A stretch of DNA of 6,206 nt from Actinobacteria bacterium UBA4719 (GTDB lineage: Bacteria; Actinomycetota; Actinomycetes; Actinomycetales; Dermatophilaceae): NCBI GenBank assembly GCA_002404345.1, contig DHJN01000051.1:2475-8680 (forward strand), written 5' to 3'. The notes under the pieces were generated by a model, which had not been told where the DNA came from, ran no database searches, and saw nothing but the letters and a program-made list of their open reading frames with translations. Both the position numbers and the translations under genes were made by a program. Below are positions 1-6,172 of this stretch, one piece after another (within the stretch, counting starts at the first letter, position 1; each line of letters starts with the position of its first letter).

Positions 1-65
1 GGGGCAGTCTCCCGGCCTACCCGATGTGACGCCGGACGCGCGCCCTGCGTCGAGGTTGCTCAGGC

Positions 66-1202
66 TCAGGGCGCTCCCCAGACGTCGGCGGCGGTCTCCA
101 CGACGAGGCGCAGCTTGGCGACCTGCTCGTCGTAGGTCAGGGCGTTCCCCTCCACGGTGGAGGAGAAGCCGCACTGCGGCGAGAGACAGAGCTGGTCGAG
201 CGGGACGTACTTGCTCGCCTCGTCGATCCGGCGCTTCAGCGCGTCCTTGTCCTCCAGTGCGCCCCGCTTGGTCGTGACCAGCCCGAGCACGACCTGCTTT
301 CCCGGGGGCACGAACCTCAATGGGGCAAAGGTGCCCGAGCGGGCGTCGTCGAACTCGAGGAAGAACCCGTCGACATCCAGGCTGGAGAACAGCGCCTCGG
401 CGACGAAGTCGTAGCCGCCCTCGGCCGCCCACGAGGACTGGAAGTTGCCGCGGCACATGTGGGTGGTCACCCGCATGCCCTCAGGTCGACCTGCGATCGA
501 GGCGTTGATCTGCCGGATGTAGCGCTCGTGCTGGTGATCGGCGTCCTCTCCACGGGCGGCGACCATCTCGCGTTGATGGGGGTCGTTGAGGTACGCGAGG
601 CTCGTGTCGTCGAGCTGGAGGTAGGTACAGCCAAGCTCTCCCAGTCGCCGGATCTCCTCCTTGTATGCCGCGGCCAGGTCCTCCCAGAAGTCCTCGAGCT
701 CGGGGTAGACGCTGGGGTCGATCGACGCGCGACCACCGCGGTAGTGGACCATGTTCGGCGAGGGAATCGTCAGCTTGGGTGTCAGCTTGGGTGTCGTGGT
801 GGACACGGTGTTGCGCAGGAACTCGAAGGCGTCGCCGAAGATCGTCTTCGGCAGGGTGACGCGGTCGCGCACCCTCAGAGCGGCAGTCTCGAAGTCAAGC
901 TCCCCCTGTTCGTTGGTGAAGTGGACCTTGAGCTTCTCGTCGGTCTGGGTGATGCCGCCGAGCTGGTAGATGAAGTCCATGTGCCAGGAGGTGCGGCGGA
1001 GCTCCCCGTCGGTGGCCGACTGGAGCCCGACTCCCTCCTGCATGGCGACGACCTCGCGGATGCTCTGGTCCTCGAGAGCGCGCAGCTGGTCCGGGGTCAG
1101 CTCGCCTCGGGCCCTCTGCGCCCTCGCCTCGACAAGCTTTGTGGGACGCAGCAGGCTCCCGACGTGGTCAGCCCGGAATGGAGGGACGGTCAGTGCGGAC
1201 AT
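66..1202 (-). CDS. MetE-like (cobalamin-independent methionine synthase II family) zinc methyltransferase
   Basis: A 378-residue protein matching only the C-terminal catalytic half of MetE, as in the YxjG/YxjH and 'core MetE' proteins. Visible motifs in order: DHVGSLLRP near residue 14, equivalent to the MetE IGS homocysteine loop; TDGELRR with Glu67; QLDD near 199; THMC with His248 and Cys250; FFLEFDD with Glu283; and SPQCGFSS with Cys344. His248, Cys250, Glu283 and Cys344 match the four zinc positions of MetE, so it is probably an active thiol methyltransferase, likely acting on homocysteine. The methyl donor is unknown, because the N-terminal folate-binding half of MetE is absent. Two Met codons stand in tandem (1205 and 1202). 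The Shine-Dalgarno GAGGAG lies 1 base from the first and 4 from the second, so I chose the second. The gene follows pobA by only a few bases and is almost surely cotranscribed with it. Family is confident; the exact substrate is not. Confidence 0.88.
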   Translation of the reverse strand: MSALTVPPFRADHVGSLLRPTKLVEARAQRARGELTPDQLRALEDQSIREVVAMQEGVGLQSATDGELRRTSWHMDFIYQLGGITQTDEKLKVHFTNEQGELDFETAALRVRDRVTLPKTIFGDAFEFLRNTVSTTTPKLTPKLTIPSPNMVHYRGGRASIDPSVYPELEDFWEDLAAAYKEEIRRLGELGCTYLQLDDTSLAYLNDPHQREMVAARGEDADHQHERYIRQINASIAGRPEGMRVTTHMCRGNFQSSWAAEGGYDFVAEALFSSLDVDGFFLEFDDARSGTFAPLRFVPPGKQVVLGLVTTKRGALEDKDALKRRIDEASKYVPLDQLCLSPQCGFSSTVEGNALTYDEQVAKLRLVVETAADVWGAP

Positions 1203-1206
1203 CATG

Positions 1207-1212
1207 CTCCTC
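1207..1212 (-). promoter_or_regulatory. Ribosome binding site of the MetE-like gene, overlapping the pobA stop
   Basis: The minus strand reads TGAGGAGCATGATG. The Shine-Dalgarno GAGGAG shares bases with the pobA TGA stop, so ribosomes ending on pobA are placed directly on this site, which implies translational coupling. The distance favours the second of the two ATG codons. Confidence 0.7.
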
Positions 1213-2419
1213 AGGTGTGATCGGGATCGGACCCGCTCCAGCCTGCACCATCGTCCGAGATGGGCATCCCGGTGTAGTTCTCGGCGAGGCTGGCGGCGGC
1301 GGCGCGGGAGGTGGCGACATAGCGCAGCTGGGACAGCTGGAGCTGCGCGTCGAAGTCATCGCCGGTGGTGTGCAGCATGGAGGTCATCCACCAGGAGAAG
1401 TGGGTGGCCCGCCAGACCCGACGGAGGGCGTTCTCCGAGTAGGCGTCTGCGCGGGCACCGTCCTTCTTCACCACGAGGTCGGCGAGCGCTCGGGCGAGGA
1501 GGGCGACGTCAGATACCGCAAGGTTGAGTCCCTTGGCCCCGGTGGGGGGGACGATGTGCGCGGCATCGCCGGCGAGGAAGAGATTGCCGTGGCGCATGGG
1601 CGTATTGACGAAGCTGCGCATCGGCAGGACGCTCTTCTCGAGGATGGGGCCGGTGTGCAGCTGCCAGCCGTCGAGGTCCAGACGGTGGGCGAGCTGGGAC
1701 CAGATCCGGTCGTCGGACCAGCTGGTGATGTCCTCGTCGGGACGGACCTGCAGGTAGAGCCGGCTCACAGTCGGGGAGCGCATGCTGTGCAGGGCGAAGC
1801 CGTCTGGGTGCCAGGCGTAGATCAGCTCGTCGGTGCTCGGGGGCACGTCGGCGAGGATCCCCAGCCATGCGAAGGGGTAGGTGCGTTCCCAGGTGTGTCG
1901 GACGGTGGATGGGATGAGGTCGCGGCTCGGGCCATGGGAGCCGTCGCAGCCCGCGATGACCAGACACTCGAGGGTCTGCGCGACCCCGTCGCGGTCGGTG
2001 TACGTGATGCGGGGCCGGTTGGTTTCGACGTCGTGCAGGGCAACGTCGGAGACCTCGAAGTGGAGGGGGTGCCCGGTCGCGAGGCGCGCGTTGATGAGGT
2101 CCTTGACGACCTCGGTCTGACCGTAGGCCCAGACCGATCGGCCGCAGAGGGCGGAAAAGTCAAGGTGCTCGCGGTGCCCCGGCCACTGCAGATGGATGCC
2201 GTCGTGCCGCAGGCCCTCGCGGTGGACCCGGTCACCGACCCCGGCCTCGGTCAGGACATCCACCGTGCTCTGCTCGAGGATCCCCGCGCGGATCCGTGCC
2301 TCGACGTACGTGCGCGAGCGGTCCTCGAGGACAACGGACTCCACACCCTGCTGGGCCAGCAGCTGGGCCAGGACCAGACCGGCCGGGCCGGCGCCGATGA
2401 TGCCGACTTGGGTTTTCAT
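1211..2419 (-). CDS. pobA: 4-hydroxybenzoate 3-monooxygenase
   Basis: FAD-dependent class A hydroxylase that converts 4-hydroxybenzoate to protocatechuate with NAD(P)H and O2 in the cytoplasm, feeding the pca genes opposite. The 402-residue protein begins MKTQVGIIGAGPAG with the FAD Rossmann motif GAGPAG (residues 9-14) and the ribose-binding Glu32. It then shows RIRAG (42-46), AGCDG (156-160) and GDAAHIVPPTGAKG (284-297). Substrate-site residues of the Pseudomonas enzyme are present: Tyr201, Ser212, Arg214, Tyr222 and the ENYxGxP tyrosine (Tyr382). The frame is open 36 codons upstream, but the family N-terminus fixes the start at the ATG ending at 2419. Its GAGG lies only 2 bases before the ATG, so initiation may be weak. 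The protein is slightly longer than the usual 390-394 residues because of a polar C-terminal tail. First gene of the minus-strand operon. Confidence 0.97.
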   Translation of the reverse strand: MKTQVGIIGAGPAGLVLAQLLAQQGVESVVLEDRSRTYVEARIRAGILEQSTVDVLTEAGVGDRVHREGLRHDGIHLQWPGHREHLDFSALCGRSVWAYGQTEVVKDLINARLATGHPLHFEVSDVALHDVETNRPRITYTDRDGVAQTLECLVIAGCDGSHGPSRDLIPSTVRHTWERTYPFAWLGILADVPPSTDELIYAWHPDGFALHSMRSPTVSRLYLQVRPDEDITSWSDDRIWSQLAHRLDLDGWQLHTGPILEKSVLPMRSFVNTPMRHGNLFLAGDAAHIVPPTGAKGLNLAVSDVALLARALADLVVKKDGARADAYSENALRRVWRATHFSWWMTSMLHTTGDDFDAQLQLSQLRYVATSRAAAASLAENYTGMPISDDGAGWSGSDPDHT

Positions 2420-2443
2420 GACCTCAGCAAAGACCCTTAGGCC

Positions 2444-2457
2444 CGTTGGGTGCAACG
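2444..2457. promoter_or_regulatory. Inverted repeat upstream of pobA, possible operator
   Basis: A perfect inverted repeat, CGTTG-GGTG-CAACG, sits 25 to 38 bases before the pobA ATG. Its position would overlap the pobA transcript start or 5' leader, so it could be a repressor site or a small RNA hairpin. Five-base arms can arise by chance in GC-rich DNA, so this is tentative. Confidence 0.3.
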
Positions 2458-2528
2458 TCCGGTCCCTTGCACTAGCCCGGGCAGGTGAGGACGAGGAGGC
2501 TGGGGAGTCACGATGTTGTGAGCCCAAC

Positions 2529-2553
2529 GTTCATTCGCGTTCGCATAACGAAC
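2529..2553. promoter_or_regulatory. Candidate IclR-type (PcaR/PcaU/PobR-like) operator: three half-sites at 10-base spacing
   Basis: GTTC at 2529, GTTCG at 2539 and its inverse CGAAC at 2549 begin exactly 10 bases apart. The last two form a perfect palindrome, GTTCG-CATAA-CGAAC. The arrangement, one palindrome plus one direct repeat 10 bases away, resembles the PcaU/PobR sites described in Acinetobacter. The palindrome also resembles the 15-base PcaR site of Pseudomonas putida as I recall it (GTTCG, five bases, CGCAC). It lies just upstream of the candidate pcaH promoter, where an activator would bind. The regulator is not encoded in this window. Confidence 0.5.
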
Positions 2554-2555
2554 AC

Positions 2556-2584
2556 TTGTGCAGGATGTGAACAGTGCCTAGACT
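2556..2584 (+). promoter_or_regulatory. Candidate promoter for the pcaHGBD operon
   Basis: TTGTGC (2556-2561) and TAGACT (2579-2584) are separated by 17 bases and fit a sigma-70-like -35/-10 pair, with a weak -35 and a TAnnnT-type -10. Transcription would start near 2590, giving a leader of about 30 bases. The three-box element ends two bases upstream of the -35, which suits activation of a weak promoter. Assigned by eye only. Confidence 0.35.
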
Positions 2585-2606
2585 CTGGCCAGGCCGAGAC
2601 GCTGAT

Positions 2607-2614
2607 GGAGGAGG
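2607..2614 (+). promoter_or_regulatory. Strong ribosome binding site of pcaH
   Basis: GGAGGAGG lies 7 bases before the ATG at 2622. It decides the start against the in-frame upstream ATG at 2574, which lies within or before the candidate -10 and would add 16 residues unlike the family N-terminus. Confidence 0.85.
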
Positions 2615-2621
2615 CTTCACC

Positions 2622-3425
2622 ATGACGACAACTGACCGAGACGAGACCAGGTCCCGGGACGGACTGGCCTCACAGGCTGTGATCACCGCGGAGATCGAGC
2701 GCATCCGCGAGGAGGACGCACGGTCCGTGGTGCCCCGCACCCAGCCCCGCATCGATTTCGCCCCCTACCGCAGCTCGATCCTGCGGCACCCCACCAAGGA
2801 CCTGCACCAGGCAGACCCTGAGACCATCGAGCTCGCCTCGCCGGTGTTCGGCCACCAGGACGTCAAGCCTCTCGAGGCGGACCTCACGATCCAGCAGAAC
2901 GGCGAGCCCATCGGCGAGCGGATCCGGATCAGCGGCAGAGTCCTCGACGGCGACGGTCGCCCGGTGCGCCGCCAGCTCGTCGAGATCTGGCAGGCGAACG
3001 CGGCCGGCCGGTACGTCCACAAGCGAGACCAGCACCCGGCGCCCATCGACCCCAACTTCACCGGGGCCGGCCGCGCCCTGACCGACGACGAGGGCACCTA
3101 CTCCTTCCTGACGATCAAGCCCGGCCCGTACCCGTGGCGAAACCATCGCAACGCCTGGCGGCCTGCGCACGTGCACTTCTCCATCTTCGGTACGGAGTTC
3201 ACCCAGCGCATGATCACCCAGATGTACTTCCCCGGTGACCCTCTCTTCCCGCTGGACCCCATCTACCAGTCGATCACCGACCAGCACGCGCGCGACCGGC
3301 TCGTCGCGCAGTACGACCACGACTCCTCCGAGCACGAGTGGCTTCTGGGCTACCGTTGGGACATCGTGTTGACCGGCAGCCACGCCACGTGGACCGAACG
3401 CGACGGGGGAACTGACCATGTCTGA
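2622..3425 (+). CDS. pcaH: Protocatechuate 3,4-dioxygenase, beta subunit
   Basis: Iron-binding subunit of the intradiol dioxygenase that cleaves protocatechuate to 3-carboxy-cis,cis-muconate. The 267-residue protein has the PcaH N-terminal region (residues 40-85, with YRSSILRHP and the SPVFGH segment), then the beta-sandwich catalytic domain from about residue 87 with the intradiol signature RISGRVLDGDGRPV...LVEIWQAN. All four Fe(III) ligands are visible: Tyr131 in GRYVHK, Tyr170 in GPYPW, and His183 and His185 in WRPAHVHF. Arg180, the conserved active-site arginine, is present. The spacings (39 from Tyr to Tyr, then 13 and 15 to the His pair) equal those of the Pseudomonas putida enzyme. First gene of the plus-strand operon; it overlaps pcaG by 8 bases, in keeping with equal production of the two subunits. 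Confidence 0.97.
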   Translation: MTTTDRDETRSRDGLASQAVITAEIERIREEDARSVVPRTQPRIDFAPYRSSILRHPTKDLHQADPETIELASPVFGHQDVKPLEADLTIQQNGEPIGERIRISGRVLDGDGRPVRRQLVEIWQANAAGRYVHKRDQHPAPIDPNFTGAGRALTDDEGTYSFLTIKPGPYPWRNHRNAWRPAHVHFSIFGTEFTQRMITQMYFPGDPLFPLDPIYQSITDQHARDRLVAQYDHDSSEHEWLLGYRWDIVLTGSHATWTERDGGTDHV

Positions 3426-4002
3426 CGACGCCACAGCAGGGGCCCTCGTGCCCACGCCGGGCCAGACCGTCGGGCCGTTCTTCCACTTCGGGCTCCCGTA
3501 TGCCGGGGGCGAGAGCCTCGTTCCCACGAGCCACCCGGGTGCGGTCCGGCTCCACGGCACGGTGACTGACGGTCACGGTGACCCCATCCCGGACGCGATG
3601 CTTGAGATCTGGCAGGCCGACGAGCAGGGCAACATCAGTACCGAGCCCGGATCCCTCAGCCGAGACCCGTACGTCTTCACCGGTTGGGGTCGGGCCGCCA
3701 CGGACGCGGCCGGCCACTACCGGTTCACCACGGTCAACCCGGGTGCGACCGACGAGGGCTCGGCACCGTTCATCTCTGTGTGCGTCGTCGCCCGCGGGCT
3801 GCTCAACCGGCTCTTCACCAGGGCCTACCTTCCTGAGGACGCGGCGTCGCTCGCGGCAGACCCTCTGCTGTCCTCACTCGACGAGGAGCGTCGTCCGACT
3901 CTCGTCGGCACCCGCGAGGAGGGCGGCGCACTGCGGTTCGACGTTCGACTCCAGGGGGAGAACGAGACGGTCTTCCTCCAGTTCCCGCGGCACGACGCCT
4001 GA
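3418..4002 (+). CDS. pcaG: Protocatechuate 3,4-dioxygenase, alpha subunit
   Basis: Partner subunit of PcaH; the two form the protomer of the dioxygenase. The 194-residue protein opens with the alpha-subunit hallmark PTPGQTVGPFFHFGL (residues 12-26), followed by the intradiol fold segment RLHGTVTDGHGDPIPDAMLEIWQAD (44-68) and YRFTTVNPGA (101-110). The alpha subunit shares the fold of PcaH but lacks its iron site: the positions of the Tyr/His ligands are not conserved here (for example SAPFISVCVV, 115-124, where PcaH has the His-x-His strand). The later FTRAYLPED (133-141) is typical. The ATG at 3418 lies inside the end of pcaH and is preceded by GGGGGA with a 7-base gap, so translation is probably coupled but also has its own site. 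Confidence 0.96.
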   Translation: MSDDATAGALVPTPGQTVGPFFHFGLPYAGGESLVPTSHPGAVRLHGTVTDGHGDPIPDAMLEIWQADEQGNISTEPGSLSRDPYVFTGWGRAATDAAGHYRFTTVNPGATDEGSAPFISVCVVARGLLNRLFTRAYLPEDAASLAADPLLSSLDEERRPTLVGTREEGGALRFDVRLQGENETVFLQFPRHDA

Positions 4003-4004
4003 CC

Positions 4005-5372
4005 ATGACCGGTCACGAGCTCCTCAACCCCGGTGCGTGGCGGACGGCCTCGCTCACCGACGACTCCGCGGTGATCCAGGCTCTGCTCGACGTGGAGGTT
4101 GCGTGGGTGCGCGCGCAGCGCTCGTTGGGCCTCGTGGACGACGCGGTGGTGCGAGTCGTCGCGGACGCAGGCTCCGCTGCGGCATACGAAGTCGGCGCGA
4201 TCGCCCGCCGCGGTGAGTCCGGTGGCAACCCCGTCCTGCCCTTGCTCACCGACATGCGCTCCGCGGTCGCGGAGCACTCCTCAAACGCCGCAGAAGCCCT
4301 TCACCGGGGTCTGACCAGCCAGGACGTGCTCGACTCGGCGCTCATGCTTGTGGCGAGCCGGACGCTGGGCGCGCTGCGCGGCAGCCTCCTCGCGGCCGCC
4401 GACGCGCTGGCTGGGCTGGCCGACGAGCACCGCGGGACAGTGATGGTCGGGCGGACCCTCGGCCAGGCCGCCCTGCCGATCACGTTCGGGCTCAAGGCTG
4501 CTGGGTGGCTGGGTGCAGTGACCGACGCAGTGGTCGAGGTCGGTGCAACTGCTGCGTCCCTGCCCGTCCAATGTGGTGGCGCCGTCGGCAGCCTCGCGGC
4601 CATCGACGCCATGGTGCCGGGGGAAGCCCTGCGCGCAGCAGACCTGCTTGCGGATGAGCTGGGCCTCTCTTCCCCGGGCCGGCCATGGCACACCGACCGG
4701 GGTCCGGTGACCCGCTGTGGTGACGCGATGGTGCGCACCGCGGACGTCATGGGCAAGATCGCGTCGGACGTCCTTCTTCTCAGCCGTCCCGAGCTCGGCG
4801 AGCTCGCGGAACCCGTGGCCGAGGGTCGAGGGGCATCCTCGACCCTTCCCCAGAAGCGCAACCCCGTGCTGTCGGTGCTCATCCGCAGTGTCGCCATCGA
4901 GGCGCCACACCTTGGCGCGTTGCTGCATGCCGCCGCCGCTCTGGCGGTCGACGAACGATCGGATGGCGCCTGGCACGCCGAGTGGAGCACCTTGGTCCGT
5001 TTGCTGGCCCGCGTCTCGAGCGCGGGGTCGCAGCTCGAGGAGCTCCTTGCTGGCCTGCAGGTGAATGCCACCGAGATGCGTCATCACGTCGACGATGCCG
5101 GTCCGGCGATCCTCAGCGAGCGGTTGGTGGCTGCAGTGAGGAATCTCCCGGAGGCGGCCGACATCCCCGACGACCTGGTGGGCCTGCTGAAGCAGGGCGC
5201 ATCCACCGGGAAGGTACGTGACCTCCTACGCTCTCGGGTTCCCACAGAGAACCTGTCAGATGGCGAGCTCGACCGCCTGCTCGACCCCACCACGTACCTC
5301 GGTGTCAGCGACGTGCTCATCGACCGCGCGCTGGAGCGTCACCGCGCGCTGGGCAGCGGTGATCGCCGGTGA
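4005..5372 (+). CDS. pcaB: 3-carboxy-cis,cis-muconate cycloisomerase
   Basis: Converts 3-carboxy-cis,cis-muconate to 4-carboxymuconolactone. It belongs to the fumarase/aspartase superfamily, a homotetramer with active sites shared between subunits. The 455-residue protein shows the three conserved regions in order: HRGLTSQDVLDSA (residues 100-112); the GRTLGQAALP segment (149-158); and the superfamily signature loop GASSTLPQKRNP (276-287), whose serines carry the catalytic base role in the family. The signature has TLPQK where many bacterial relatives read AMPHK or TMPQK. The start is 2 bases after the pcaG stop, with no clear Shine-Dalgarno, so translation probably relies on coupling to pcaG. 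The length is usual for bacterial CMLE, and the C-terminal 80 residues are the less conserved lid-like part. Confidence 0.95.
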   Translation: MTGHELLNPGAWRTASLTDDSAVIQALLDVEVAWVRAQRSLGLVDDAVVRVVADAGSAAAYEVGAIARRGESGGNPVLPLLTDMRSAVAEHSSNAAEALHRGLTSQDVLDSALMLVASRTLGALRGSLLAAADALAGLADEHRGTVMVGRTLGQAALPITFGLKAAGWLGAVTDAVVEVGATAASLPVQCGGAVGSLAAIDAMVPGEALRAADLLADELGLSSPGRPWHTDRGPVTRCGDAMVRTADVMGKIASDVLLLSRPELGELAEPVAEGRGASSTLPQKRNPVLSVLIRSVAIEAPHLGALLHAAAALAVDERSDGAWHAEWSTLVRLLARVSSAGSQLEELLAGLQVNATEMRHHVDDAGPAILSERLVAAVRNLPEAADIPDDLVGLLKQGASTGKVRDLLRSRVPTENLSDGELDRLLDPTTYLGVSDVLIDRALERHRALGSGDRR

Positions 5373-6172
5373 CCGTGCAGGTGGCGCTCGTTGACCTCAC
5401 CGGCCCTGACGTCGGTGAGGCCCGGGACCTCGTCGTCCTCGGCCCGTCGCTCGGGACCTCTGTCCGTGCCCTCTGGTCGAGCTGCGCAGCCGCGCTCGGT
5501 CCCGGCTACCGTGTCGTGGGCTGGGACCTTCCGGGGCATGGAGGCAGTGCACCGTGTCCGACGGCGTTCACCGTCCCCGACCTCGCGGGTGCGGTCCTGG
5601 CCGCTACCCGGGCCGTGCGCAGCGAGCTCGGCGAGGGGGCGAGACTGCTGTACGCCGGGGTGTCACTCGGCGGGGCGGTCGGCCTCCAGCTCGCGGTGTC
5701 ACAGGCGGATGAGGTCGATCAGGTTGCGGTGCTCTGCTCGGGCGCCAAGATCGGTGATCCCACCAACTGGCGCGAACGCGCCGACCTCGTCCGCCGAGCC
5801 GGCACGCCAGTGATGGTCGAGGGGTCGGCCACCCGCTGGTTCGCGCCCGGCTTCATCGGCAGGGACCCGGCCACGAGCACGGCTCTGCTGTGGTCCCTGC
5901 AGAATGCCGACCGGTTCAGCTACGCCCGGTGCTGCGAGGCGCTGGCCGAGTTCGACGTACGTGCTGAGCTCGGCGGTGTCCGGGTGCCGGTCCTCGCCGT
6001 CGCCGGCAGCGAAGACGCGGTGGCCCCCCCCAAGTTCGCCGAGGTGGTCGCCGCCGGGGTCCCGGACGGGTCCTGTGCCGTGCTTGCGGGCGTCGCCCAC
6101 CTCGCCCCGGCTGAGGCGCCCATCGAGGTCGCCACACTGCTTCGTGACTTCTTCGCTGGAGGTGCTCGCTGA
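5369..6172 (+). CDS. pcaD: 3-oxoadipate enol-lactonase
   Basis: Alpha/beta hydrolase that opens 3-oxoadipate enol-lactone to 3-oxoadipate. The 267-residue protein has the oxyanion-region motif LGPSLGTS (24-31), GWDLPGHGGS (51-60), the nucleophile elbow GVSLGG with Ser99, the acid Asp216 in AGSEDAVAPP, and His244 in GVAHLAPAEAP, so the Ser-Asp-His triad is complete. It begins with GTG, overlapping the pcaB TGA as GTGA, with no good Shine-Dalgarno; an in-frame GTG at 5375 is an alternative start. Many actinobacteria carry this domain fused to the decarboxylase as PcaL, but here the frame stops right after the hydrolase domain. The pca context separates it from the many similar hydrolases. Confidence 0.93.
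   Translation: MTVQVALVDLTGPDVGEARDLVVLGPSLGTSVRALWSSCAAALGPGYRVVGWDLPGHGGSAPCPTAFTVPDLAGAVLAATRAVRSELGEGARLLYAGVSLGGAVGLQLAVSQADEVDQVAVLCSGAKIGDPTNWRERADLVRRAGTPVMVEGSATRWFAPGFIGRDPATSTALLWSLQNADRFSYARCCEALAEFDVRAELGGVRVPVLAVAGSEDAVAPPKFAEVVAAGVPDGSCAVLAGVAHLAPAEAPIEVATLLRDFFAGGAR
6158..6162 (+). promoter_or_regulatory. Ribosome binding site of the gene after pcaD
   Basis: GGAGG inside the last codons of pcaD lies 9 bases before the ATG at 6172. It supports that ATG as a true start and argues against simple read-through into a fusion. Confidence 0.6.

Noticed and set aside
40..74. GCGCCCT and AGGGCGC arms around the stop of the MetE-like gene, as a terminator
   Set aside because: The loop is about 21 bases, the arms only seven, and no T tract follows on the minus strand. 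No support as an intrinsic terminator.
459..1220. Plus-strand frame of 253 codons opposite the MetE-like gene
   Set aside because: Antisense shadow of a gene whose zinc ligands and substrate motifs are all recognisable.
1139..2440. Long plus-strand open frame of 433 codons running antisense across pobA
   Set aside because: It mirrors pobA, a clear family member with full active site. Long antisense frames are expected in GC-rich coding DNA, and the translation is low-complexity with no recognisable motif.
2515..2528. GTTG-TGAGCC-CAAC inverted repeat beside the three-box element
   Set aside because: Only four-base arms, out of phase with the 10-base periodic boxes; too weak to report as a site.
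2574..2621. Upstream in-frame ATG as the pcaH start
   Set aside because: It falls in the candidate promoter -10 region and has no good Shine-Dalgarno, while the ATG at 2622 has GGAGGAGG at ideal spacing.
2670..3560. Minus-strand open frame of 296 codons opposite pcaH
   Set aside because: Shadow of pcaH and pcaG; rich in Val, Gly, Arg and Asp without domain motifs, and it crosses two real gene boundaries.
4281..5087. Minus-strand frames of 256-268 codons opposite pcaB
   Set aside because: Two overlapping antisense frames with no family features, opposite an intact CMLE gene.
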